Shown piece by piece: positions 1-5,213 of a stretch of 5,213 bases of DNA (position 1 is its first letter; the number at the start of each line of letters is the position of its first letter). The notes under the pieces were generated by a model. That model was not told where the DNA came from, made no database searches, and saw only the letters and a list, made by a program, of their open reading frames with translations. Position numbers and translations under genes: made by a program. This DNA comes from Anaerolineales bacterium (GTDB lineage Bacteria > Chloroflexota > Anaerolineae > Anaerolineales > E44-bin32): contig WVZH01000416.1 of assembly GCA_011772595.1 (NCBI GenBank), positions 18,419 through 23,631 of the forward strand, written 5' to 3'.

Positions 1-720
1 CCGCTGCCGGCCTGGCGATTCTTGCCGATGGATGCATACCGCCTGCCCGTAGTGCCTCCGGACTGGGGAAACTACGCGATCGTCGTGACGACACGTGGAT
101 GTCCGTACAACTGCACGTTCTGCTCTCCCAGGGTGGGGCAGCGACCATACCGAGCAATGAGCGCTGAGCGGGTGCTGGAGATGCTCGATGTGCTTTATTA
201 CGAGTATAGCACCCGGGTGTTCTGGTTCAGCGATTTGTCGTTCAATGTCAACTCTACCAGGACAGAAAAGATCCTCGACGGAATACTCGAGCGCGGGTGG
301 AAAGTTCGCATTGCGCTCGATGGCACACGCACGGACTTACTGCTTCGCGACCAGCATCTGCTGCCAAAAATGAAAAAAGCCGGGGTGTTTCTGATCTGCC
401 TGGGTGTCGAATCCTATTTTGTTTCTGATCTAAAGGATTACAAAAAGGAGACAACGGGAGAGAACGCCGAAAAGGCTGTTGCATTGATCAAAAAGCACGG
501 GATACACACTTGGTCTTTTTTCATGACGGGGCACTATCGTCACACGGAGGCGGATATCTTGAACTTGCTCGAGTATGCCCAAAGACTGGATCCGACGATC
601 GCAATATTTACCATAGTCACACCGATCCCGGGAACGCACTTTCATAATGAAATGAGCGCGCAAGGTCTCGTTATTGAAGACGATTGGTCGCGCTATGACA
701 TGGCTCATCCGGTTATGTGA
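1..720 (+). CDS. B12-type radical SAM protein, 5'-partial, ends at early TGA
   Basis: The frame is open to the left edge, so the gene starts outside the window; the TTG at 22 is not a believable start because homology-like sequence (PAWRFLPMDAYRLP) runs through it. That linker is typical of the junction between an N-terminal cobalamin-binding domain and a radical SAM core. The core shows CxxxCxxC (C34, C38, C41 counted from base 1; nt 100-123), which binds the [4Fe-4S] cluster that cleaves S-adenosylmethionine. Further on come a GVES segment near residue 136 and a PIPGT motif late in the barrel. Family members (BchE, HpnJ/HpnP-like) methylate or rearrange hydrophobic substrates such as porphyrins or hopanoids; the substrate here cannot be told. 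The stop is an in-frame TGA after residue 239. The same frame continues for 59 more codons with protein-like sequence, so this product is probably truncated. The radical SAM assignment is firm; the B12 subtype is inferred, since that domain is not visible. Confidence 0.88.
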   Translation, partial: PLPAWRFLPMDAYRLPVVPPDWGNYAIVVTTRGCPYNCTFCSPRVGQRPYRAMSAERVLEMLDVLYYEYSTRVFWFSDLSFNVNSTRTEKILDGILERGWKVRIALDGTRTDLLLRDQHLLPKMKKAGVFLICLGVESYFVSDLKDYKKETTGENAEKAVALIKKHGIHTWSFFMTGHYRHTEADILNLLEYAQRLDPTIAIFTIVTPIPGTHFHNEMSAQGLVIEDDWSRYDMAHPVM

Positions 721-900
721 ACTCCGCATCTTAATGGTCGGCGGCTCTTGAATCTTATCGATCACTGTTATATGAGGTTTTATAAAAGGGCGAGCAAGAT
801 CATTCGCCACGGAGTGTTCGGCGATGAATTTGCACGTTACACGTACCGTTTTATGCGTTTTGTGGGCGCTGCACGCCAGATAAAAGAAGGCAAGTTGTAA
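721..900 (+). pseudogene. In-frame C-terminal continuation of the radical SAM gene after TGA
   Basis: Directly after the TGA at 718-720 the same reading frame stays open for 59 codons and closes with TAA at 898-900. The translation begins TPHLNGRRLLNLIDHCY and later reads FARYTYRFMRFVGAARQ. It is rich in Arg, Tyr, Phe and Leu, like the C-terminal helical tail common in B12 radical SAM proteins, where HPVM followed by a polar residue and T is a natural continuation. The TAA falls two bases before the next gene, which is the operon spacing expected if the original gene ended here. I read this as the tail of one gene interrupted by a nonsense codon; one change from CGA (Arg) would make TGA. There is no Shine-Dalgarno or good start to make it a gene of its own (an in-frame ATG exists at 772). 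A sequencing error or UGA recoding would look the same. Confidence 0.7.
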
Positions 901-902
901 CG

Positions 903-1589
903 TTGTTGTCGCCAGGGATGGATGCCTTTGATTGGATTGAACTGACCTTGCTGGGATTATTTCTGACGATCGTCTTCCTGAAGGCGATGCGTATACGTGC
1001 AGGGCACGGGAACAATCCGATCGTGATAGGTTTGGGAAAAGGAAGCTTGCTGGGACTTATGGAGGTGAGTTTCTTCGTTTGCACCAATGTATGGGCGGGG
1101 CTGGTCGTGCTCCACTCTCTCGGCATTGCGAACACAGACCTTCCATGGCTGTACCAGTTTTCATGGGCTACACCCATCTGGGTTAGGATTCTTGGCCTGC
1201 TCCTCAGTGTGTTCGCATTCGTGATCTTCATTATGGCGTTGATTGCATTAGGCTCCTCATGGCGTTTAGGCATCGATGATCAGGCGCCAGGTGAACTTAT
1301 CACGGATGGTATATACGCTCACACTCGCAACCCCATCTATCTATTCTTTAATCTATGGTTTTTAGGAACGTTCTTGATCAAAGGCTCACTTGTGTTTCTG
1401 ATCGTTTGGCTCTTTGCCGTGGCGAACCTCCATTTTCAGATTCTTCAGGAGGAGGCGTTCCTGCGTACAGTACACGGATCGTCCTACGAGGATTACTATT
1501 CCAGGACGCCTCGCTATTGCCCTTTGTCGAGACGCTTGAAGACTGAGACTCAACAATCCCATTTGACCATGGAAGCCAGCAACGAATAG
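903..1589 (+). CDS. Isoprenylcysteine carboxyl methyltransferase-like membrane protein
   Basis: This is a predicted integral membrane S-adenosylmethionine-dependent methyltransferase of the ICMT/PEMT superfamily. About five hydrophobic segments are visible (roughly residues 11-27, 50-72, 95-116, 143-158 and 162-178). The C-terminal catalytic signature is present: GELITDGIYAHTRNPIY (residues 130-146, with the RNPxY core), then an acidic pair in LQEEAF (residues 181-186), then YEDYYSRTPRY (195-205), which together shape the SAM pocket. About 228 aa is normal for bacterial members. Start: two adjacent TTG codons (903, 906) and an ATG at 918 are all in frame; an AAGAAGG at 884-890 lies 12 nt before TTG 903, while nothing well spaced precedes ATG 918. 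It follows the radical SAM frame by two bases, which suggests co-transcription and a shared hydrophobic substrate (inference). Bacterial members rarely act on prenylated proteins; their real substrates are mostly unknown. Confidence 0.87.
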   Translation: MLSPGMDAFDWIELTLLGLFLTIVFLKAMRIRAGHGNNPIVIGLGKGSLLGLMEVSFFVCTNVWAGLVVLHSLGIANTDLPWLYQFSWATPIWVRILGLLLSVFAFVIFIMALIALGSSWRLGIDDQAPGELITDGIYAHTRNPIYLFFNLWFLGTFLIKGSLVFLIVWLFAVANLHFQILQEEAFLRTVHGSSYEDYYSRTPRYCPLSRRLKTETQQSHLTMEASNE

Positions 1590-1919
1590 AACCGCAATGC
1601 ATATCCGTGCTGGTTAACTTTGCCTTGTGTAGTTTATGGTGGCGGCAGGCGGTGGGATCACGCCCTCGAGGTTAGCCCGGACAGGTGCTTCTAAGCTCGC
1701 GCCTCAGGCCACAACGCTTTGTGACGTGATGGTGAAATATTTTAAGAAATTTTTAACCAGATTGTGGCATACTGTATGGGGATCTATTCCCAAAAACTTA
1801 ATTAATCAAGCAAAGCATAGCCGGCAGCAAGCACGACATCGTTACGGTGAAATAGCAGATATGGCTGGTGAAGGCTTTGCAGGATCTGGTAACACCGCTG
1901 GACGGGAGGAGGAGAAAAA
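1590..1919 (+). other. Leader region upstream of the sigma gene, no firm gene
   Basis: About 330 bp lie between the methyltransferase stop and the proposed sigma start. I see no tRNA, no convincing -35/-10 pair and no terminator with a U-tract. A frame starting with ATG at 1636 is open through this region and on to 2097. From about 1729 it would encode a basic peptide (MVKYFKKFLTRLW and on), but it lacks a Shine-Dalgarno and its last third is out of frame with region 1.1 of the sigma factor. A small hairpin, TGGGGA-TCTA-TTCCCA, sits at 1777-1792 (six pairs including one G-U). An AT-rich patch runs from about 1737 to 1758. The region most likely holds the sigma gene promoter and untranslated leader; a small upstream protein is possible but unsupported. 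Confidence 0.4.
1904..1914 (+). promoter_or_regulatory. Strong Shine-Dalgarno of the sigma gene
   Basis: The purine run GGGAGGAGGAG contains two copies of the GGAGG core. The second (1908-1912) ends 7 nt before the AUC codon at 1920, an ideal distance for initiation. No ATG, GTG or TTG in the sigma frame lies within reach: the in-frame stop TAA is at 1890-1892 and the next in-frame ATG is at 2094. This site is the main reason for placing the sigma start at 1920. Confidence 0.75.
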
Positions 1920-3200
1920 ATCAATACCTCGGATAGACCTATTAAGGACCCGTCGCAACCCCTGGAACACAGGGAACTTGGTGAAAGCTTTCAGGGCGAT
2001 GGGATTTCCTCATTTGAAGAAAGTGATGCCATTGAGCATCTCATTGAACTCGGTGAGGATAGGGGCTACATTCTCATCGACGATATCATCGCGATGATCC
2101 CTCAAGCCGAGGAGAACCTCGATCTCCTTGAAGACGTGTACTCTGCGCTGTTATCTGCTGGGATTCCATACTCTGACAATGGATTTCTCAAGCCACCTAC
2201 GAAGTCGTCCCTCCGTTCGGCTTCCGAGGATGCCAGGGATGACGAGCAGGAGGACAGCGAATTCGAAAACCGGCGCACGATGGAGGCCATCGACGCTGGC
2301 GATAGCATCGGGACCTATCTAAGCCAGGCGGCACGAGTTCCATTGTTGAAGCGCGAAGAAGAAGTGGAACTGGCTAAAAGGATCGAGCGAGGACGACTGG
2401 CGAGTCGCACGCTGGCCCAGGAAAATGGCTCAGCGAAGCGGCGCAGGGAACTTAAATATCAGATCGTGGATGGCATATCTGCACGTGAGCATCTAATCCT
2501 GGCCAATGTTCGCCTGGTGTTCAGTGTGGCCAAGAAGTACGCAGGGCGTGGAATGCCACTCATGGACTTGGTGCAGGAAGGGCACATCGGGTTGATGCGA
2601 GCGGCCAAGAAATTTGATTATCGACGTGGGTACAAATTCTCGACGTACGCAACCTGGTGGATTCGGCAAGCTATTACGAGGTCGGTCGCCGATCAAGGGC
2701 GCACGATCCGGTTGCCCGTACACATGGGAGAACGCATCAGCAAGATGTATCGCGTCCGCCACCGTCTGACGCAAGAGTTGGGCCGCATTCCTGCAACGGA
2801 AGAGTTGGCCGAAGCGCTCGGTGAGAAACCCGAGAAAATCGCCAAGATGCTCCGCATCTCCAAGCACACGTTATCGCTCGAACTGCCGTTGGGCGAGGAC
2901 GAAGATGCAGTTTTGGGGGACTTCATTGAGGACGAAGATGCGCCGGAGCCCGAGGAGGCGACGGGGCGTGTCCTTATGGAGGAGCACATCAAAGATCTCT
3001 TGGAAACGCTTCCTCCGCGCGAAGTGCGCGTTCTCCAACTGCGCTTTGGCTTGTACGGCACGCGACAGCATACGCTGAACGAGGTTGGTCAGAAGATGGG
3101 GATTACGCGTGAGCGTGTGCGTCAGATCCAGGCTCAAGCGATACGAAGACTTCGCAAGAACTCATTAAAGCGTGACTGGATTGATTACATGCGTATCTAG
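1920..3200 (+). CDS. rpoD: RNA polymerase sigma factor, RpoD/SigA family
   Basis: This is a sigma-70 factor that directs RNA polymerase to -10/-35 promoters. With the AUC start it has 426 residues: region 1.1 near 36-86 (EHLIELGEDRGYILIDDI is characteristic), an acidic linker, region 1.2 near 128-158 (GTYLSQAARVPLL, EEEVELAKRIERG), region 2 near 189-269 (DLVQEGHIGLMRA; KFSTYATWWIRQAI in the -10 reading and melting helix), region 3 near 270-343, and region 4 near 358-415 (helix-turn-helix with GITRERVRQIQAQA for the -35). It lacks the large spacer of proteobacterial RpoD. The first in-frame ATG (2094) has no Shine-Dalgarno and would remove most of region 1.1, whereas AUC 1920 follows GGAGG by 7 nt; TAA at 1890 bars any start further upstream. 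AUC is a rare, weak start, so a G-to-C error or mutation is possible. Presence of region 1.1 favours a group 1 (housekeeping) factor, but a group 2 paralogue is not excluded; the tail after RRLRKNS (LKRDWIDYMRI) is unusual. It ends one base from the convergent gene. Confidence 0.93.
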   Translation: MNTSDRPIKDPSQPLEHRELGESFQGDGISSFEESDAIEHLIELGEDRGYILIDDIIAMIPQAEENLDLLEDVYSALLSAGIPYSDNGFLKPPTKSSLRSASEDARDDEQEDSEFENRRTMEAIDAGDSIGTYLSQAARVPLLKREEEVELAKRIERGRLASRTLAQENGSAKRRRELKYQIVDGISAREHLILANVRLVFSVAKKYAGRGMPLMDLVQEGHIGLMRAAKKFDYRRGYKFSTYATWWIRQAITRSVADQGRTIRLPVHMGERISKMYRVRHRLTQELGRIPATEELAEALGEKPEKIAKMLRISKHTLSLELPLGEDEDAVLGDFIEDEDAPEPEEATGRVLMEEHIKDLLETLPPREVRVLQLRFGLYGTRQHTLNEVGQKMGITRERVRQIQAQAIRRLRKNSLKRDWIDYMRI

Positions 3201-3201
3201 T

Positions 3202-4044
3202 TCAGGAGCGGATTCTAGCAGACTTCCAGCGTCCGTCTTCTAGCGGCTGAGCGCGAGCTAACTCCGAGTTTCTTTCCAGAGCTGCGTTCACGTCAGCGTT
3301 GCGCCAGCCGAAGAGCTTGCCGACAGCCGAGGGGGTCGATACGCCAACCGAATCGAGATATAGGCCGGTTAGATGGCTGCGAGCATCCGCAGGCGAGATA
3401 CCCCTCGCCTGCTTTGCCACGTTTGGGAACCACCGCTCGAATAGTTCATAGGTGAACGCATAACGCCATGCACCCGCTTCAGCGACACCGATAGGGATCA
3501 GCCAAAGTCCTCGCTGTAGGTCGGTGAGGGCTTTATCGAAGCGTGATTTCGAACTCGGTGAACTGAGCTGAGCACGTCGGCGGAGTTGTATGGTGTTTTG
3601 TGCGCCGTGATGAAACAGCGCCTCGGCTACTCTGTATGCCTCGTGAGTCAATCGCCCATCTTCGTATGCCAGGCGGTAGTCGTCGAGCTCCGCAACGCGC
3701 TCGGACAGCGCATAGAAGTATGGGAGGACCTCCAAGCTTACGATCGTCGCCTTCCCGCGCAGTAGTTTGCCGTAATACCAACGCCGTTTATCCAGCATTT
3801 GATCCTTCCAGCCCCACGTGATGTGACCGGGGTCATCGTGTGCCGAGGCGACCGGACGATCGCCCGCCACAGCTTTCCAGAGGCTGGGGAGATCGATCCC
3901 CTTGATGGGCCATAAAGTGATGAAACCGCGCTCCTCAACAAATGCAGCGGCATCCTCCAAGGTCTTCAATCTCTTCCCTCGGGAAATCCGGAATGTTGCT
4001 TTCCGGTAGGTTGCAAGCGTATCTTCGGATAGCTGTTTCGACAT
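3202..4044 (-). CDS. AlkZ-related winged-helix protein
   Basis: The sequence resembles the AlkZ-related / winged-helix DNA-binding family, distant relatives of the YcaQ/AlkZ glycosylases that unhook DNA crosslinks. The N-terminal block (TLEDAAAFVEERGF, then PIKGIDLPSLWKAVAGDRP, residues 28-64), a middle block (KATIVSLEVLPYFYALSER, 98-116) and a winged-helix-like part (about 138-200, ending VAEAGAWRYAFTYELFERW) match my memory of that family. I do not see a clear AlkZ QxD/QxQ catalytic motif, so glycosylase activity should not be assumed. Start: ATG at 4044 gives 280 aa, begins just before the family's usual N-terminus and leaves about 40 nt after the SDR gene. A GTG at 4128 would give 308 aa with a 44-bp overlap, but has no Shine-Dalgarno and adds a non-family-like stretch. 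It is probably co-transcribed with the SDR gene. Its stop (TGA) is one base from the sigma gene stop on the other strand. Confidence 0.72.
   Translation of the reverse strand: MSKQLSEDTLATYRKATFRISRGKRLKTLEDAAAFVEERGFITLWPIKGIDLPSLWKAVAGDRPVASAHDDPGHITWGWKDQMLDKRRWYYGKLLRGKATIVSLEVLPYFYALSERVAELDDYRLAYEDGRLTHEAYRVAEALFHHGAQNTIQLRRRAQLSSPSSKSRFDKALTDLQRGLWLIPIGVAEAGAWRYAFTYELFERWFPNVAKQARGISPADARSHLTGLYLDSVGVSTPSAVGKLFGWRNADVNAALERNSELARAQPLEDGRWKSARIRS
3215..3243. terminator. Inverted repeat past the sigma stop, possible weak terminator
   Basis: CTAGCAGAC (3215-3223) and GTCTTCTAG (3235-3243) can pair over nine positions with one mismatch, around an 11-nt loop. The repeat begins 15 nt after the sigma stop and lies within the last codons of the convergent gene. 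There is no U-tract on either side, so as an intrinsic terminator it is poor. It may simply slow or protect 3' ends of the convergent transcripts. Confidence 0.25.
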
Positions 4045-4084
4045 TAAAGTCGCTACCCATCGTTGTAGAGTGTGTTGAGGGTTG

Positions 4085-5077
4085 TCATCCTTGTTCTTGA
4101 TACCATGCCTGAAGGAGGGAACTTTCACGTTGCAAGGATAGCCCTGCGCGTCTTTCCACCTGTGGTGGCCGTGACTGATCCCAGATCAGGGTATCACGAA
4201 TCGTTTCCAGCAACGGCCGGAAGGTGAGACCGGCAGTAATTGCTTTGCTAGAATTAATAGCCATGAGCCCCGCACCGATATCGTGTGTCCAGAGAGGGAT
4301 CTCAGTCCAAGGAACGACTCCCTTCTTGGTTACGAAATCGGGATCTACCCATATAAAGGTGGCATCGTTTTTACTGACTGCCTGACAGGCGTCGAGCAGT
4401 GCCTGCATGGTTAATTCCCCCTCAGGTCCGGTTGCGTTGTAAATACCGGTGGCGCCGGCTTCGATCATCTCCAGAGTCCAAGTCGCAAGATCACGAACAT
4501 CGATCACCTGCACTCTCTGGTCTGCTGGGACCGGCACTAAAATCTCGCCCCCACGAGCCACCCTGTGGATCCAGTAAGTAAATCGGTCTGTGGGGTCGTG
4601 CGGTCCGACGATCACTCCAGGTCGAATGACCAGAGATCTTGCCGGCATTGCGTATGCGACGGCCTCCTCACATCGTGCTTTGAGTGGTCCGTATGTCTCT
4701 CCTGTGATGACTTCGACAAATTGATCCATCAAACTCATAACGGGAGCACTTTCGTCAATTCCCTCGACGTCGAAGTCGGAATAAACCGATATCGTGGATA
4801 TGAAGGTGTAATGCTGAACGGATTCGGAAAGAAACTCCGCGGATAGCAGTACGATGTGGGGTAAGTAGCCGGAGGTATCGATCGCCGCGTCCCATTGCCT
4901 TCCGATCAGAGACTCCAGCTCACCATCTCGATCACCACGCAGTTTTTCAATCTGGGGGAACAGATCTGGGTTTGTCTGCCCACGGTTAAATAGTGTAACC
5001 TGATGGCCGCGCGAGATGGCGACCTCAACCAGATGACGCCCCAAGAATACCGTGCCGCCAAGAACGAGGATGTTCAT
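4085..5077 (-). CDS. NAD(P)-dependent epimerase/dehydratase (SDR superfamily)
   Basis: This 330-residue protein is an extended or atypical short-chain dehydrogenase/reductase, a soluble Rossmann-fold enzyme acting on a nucleotide sugar or similar substrate. Residues 1-16 (MNILVLGGTVFLGRHL) form the first beta strand and the glycine-rich dinucleotide loop GGTxFLG. NRG at 31-33 ends the second strand, in the position that selects NAD or NADP. The catalytic set is present: Ser in TFISTISVYS (91-100) and YGPLK (Tyr129, Lys133). RPGVIVGPHDPTDR (152-165) is the usual segment following the active site, and TGPEGELTM (216-224) matches the substrate domain. The GGTxFLG form is common in NAD-dependent epimerases related to the CSP41/isoflavone reductase-like atypical SDRs, whose substrates are mostly unknown. 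The ATG at 5077 is backed by AAGGAG. It probably leads an operon with the AlkZ-related gene; no functional link is evident. Confidence 0.9.
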   Translation of the reverse strand: MNILVLGGTVFLGRHLVEVAISRGHQVTLFNRGQTNPDLFPQIEKLRGDRDGELESLIGRQWDAAIDTSGYLPHIVLLSAEFLSESVQHYTFISTISVYSDFDVEGIDESAPVMSLMDQFVEVITGETYGPLKARCEEAVAYAMPARSLVIRPGVIVGPHDPTDRFTYWIHRVARGGEILVPVPADQRVQVIDVRDLATWTLEMIEAGATGIYNATGPEGELTMQALLDACQAVSKNDATFIWVDPDFVTKKGVVPWTEIPLWTHDIGAGLMAINSSKAITAGLTFRPLLETIRDTLIWDQSRPPQVERRAGLSLQRESSLLQAWYQEQG

Positions 5078-5088
5078 ATTAACGAATT

Positions 5089-5094
5089 CTCCTT
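5089..5094 (-). promoter_or_regulatory. Shine-Dalgarno of the SDR gene
   Basis: On the minus strand the sequence reads AAGGAG, 11 nt before the ATG at 5077. The spacing is slightly long but the match is good. It fixes the start, since the Rossmann-fold first strand begins at the very next residues. Confidence 0.7.
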
Positions 5095-5099
5095 ATCTG

Positions 5100-5110
5100 G
5101 CGGATTCCGC
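5100..5110. repeat. Short palindrome GCGGATTCCGC upstream of the SDR gene
   Basis: GCGGA and TCCGC flank a single central base, an 11-bp palindrome that ends 5 nt before the Shine-Dalgarno of the SDR gene. Its position would suit an operator or a small leader structure, but it is short and occurs once, so chance is a real possibility. I see no good -35/-10 pair in the remaining 100 bp to the window edge. Confidence 0.2.
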
Positions 5111-5213
5111 TACGAATCTCTCGAACGTATGGATGGGTTACCCGCCGGTGTACTGGTGTGCGGACACCCTTTCCTCGCCTGGAGAGTCTTACCAAGGTAG
5201 TAGTTTACAAGAG

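Noticed and set aside
718..745. Selenocysteine insertion at the TGA
   Set aside because: Only a weak CCGC/GCGG pairing (724-727 with 741-744, 13-nt loop) follows the codon, with nothing like a bacterial SECIS hairpin, and the site is in a C-terminal tail rather than at a redox position.
1645..1665. Possible structured RNA, GGCGgTG paired with CACGCC
   Set aside because: A single short stem with a bulge and no recognisable riboswitch or tRNA features around it.
1737..1780. Candidate promoter around TATTTTAA and GGCATACTGTAT
   Set aside because: No -35 element lies at 16-18 nt from either candidate -10, and the AT-rich character alone is not enough.
2094..2096. ATG at 2094 as the sigma start
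   Set aside because: It has no Shine-Dalgarno and would cut region 1.1 in half, although in-frame sequence upstream clearly completes that domain.
2493..3137. Long antisense and alternate-frame open reading frames across the sigma gene
   Set aside because: They are shadows of the sigma coding sequence; the sense-frame protein is unmistakable.
4126..4128. GTG at 4128 as the start of the AlkZ-related gene
   Set aside because: It overlaps the SDR coding sequence by 44 bp, has no Shine-Dalgarno, and its extra 28 residues do not look like the family; kept only as an alternative.
5110..5211. Minus-strand open frame entering from the right edge and ending at TAG (5112-5110), possibly the tail of an upstream gene
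   Set aside because: It is only 33 codons with no recognisable motif; it could be real but cannot be supported from this window.

Overview
The window reads as mid-GC bacterial chromosomal DNA from a free-living, probably uncultured lineage. A Chloroflexota-like (Anaerolineae/Dehalococcoidia-type) origin is my best guess. It rests on the style of the sigma factor, the presence of an AlkZ-related winged-helix protein and a B12-type radical SAM gene, and no marker in the window proves it. There are no rRNA, tRNA, CRISPR or mobile-element signatures that I can see.

Plus-strand half. Bases 1-900 hold the C-terminal part of a radical SAM enzyme of the cobalamin-binding (BchE/HpnJ-like) type, cut by the left edge. 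Its reading frame meets an in-frame TGA at 718-720 and then stays open, with protein-like sequence, to a TAA at 898-900. Two bases later begins a small integral membrane methyltransferase of the isoprenylcysteine carboxyl methyltransferase / phospholipid methyltransferase superfamily (903-1589). The pair looks like the end of an operon that modifies a lipid or another hydrophobic metabolite. About 330 bp with no firm gene follows. Next comes a group 1-like sigma-70 factor (RpoD/SigA family) with regions 1.1, 1.2, 2, 3 and 4. Its region 1.1 lies upstream of the first in-frame ATG (2094). The only start that fits a ribosome binding site is an AUC at 1920, placed 7 nt after a very strong GGAGG.

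Minus-strand half. Transcribed toward the sigma gene are an NAD(P)-dependent epimerase/dehydratase-type SDR (5077-4085, with a good Shine-Dalgarno) and, just downstream, an AlkZ-related winged-helix protein (4044-3202, or from a GTG at 4128 that overlaps the SDR). The last gene ends tail-to-tail with the sigma gene, one base apart, and a hairpin-forming inverted repeat lies just beyond the sigma stop.

The two most notable observations are the in-frame TGA inside an otherwise intact radical SAM reading frame and the apparent non-canonical AUC start of the sigma factor. Both could be real biology (decay, recoding, weak initiation control) or single-base sequence errors. I found no convincing new multi-gene system here.
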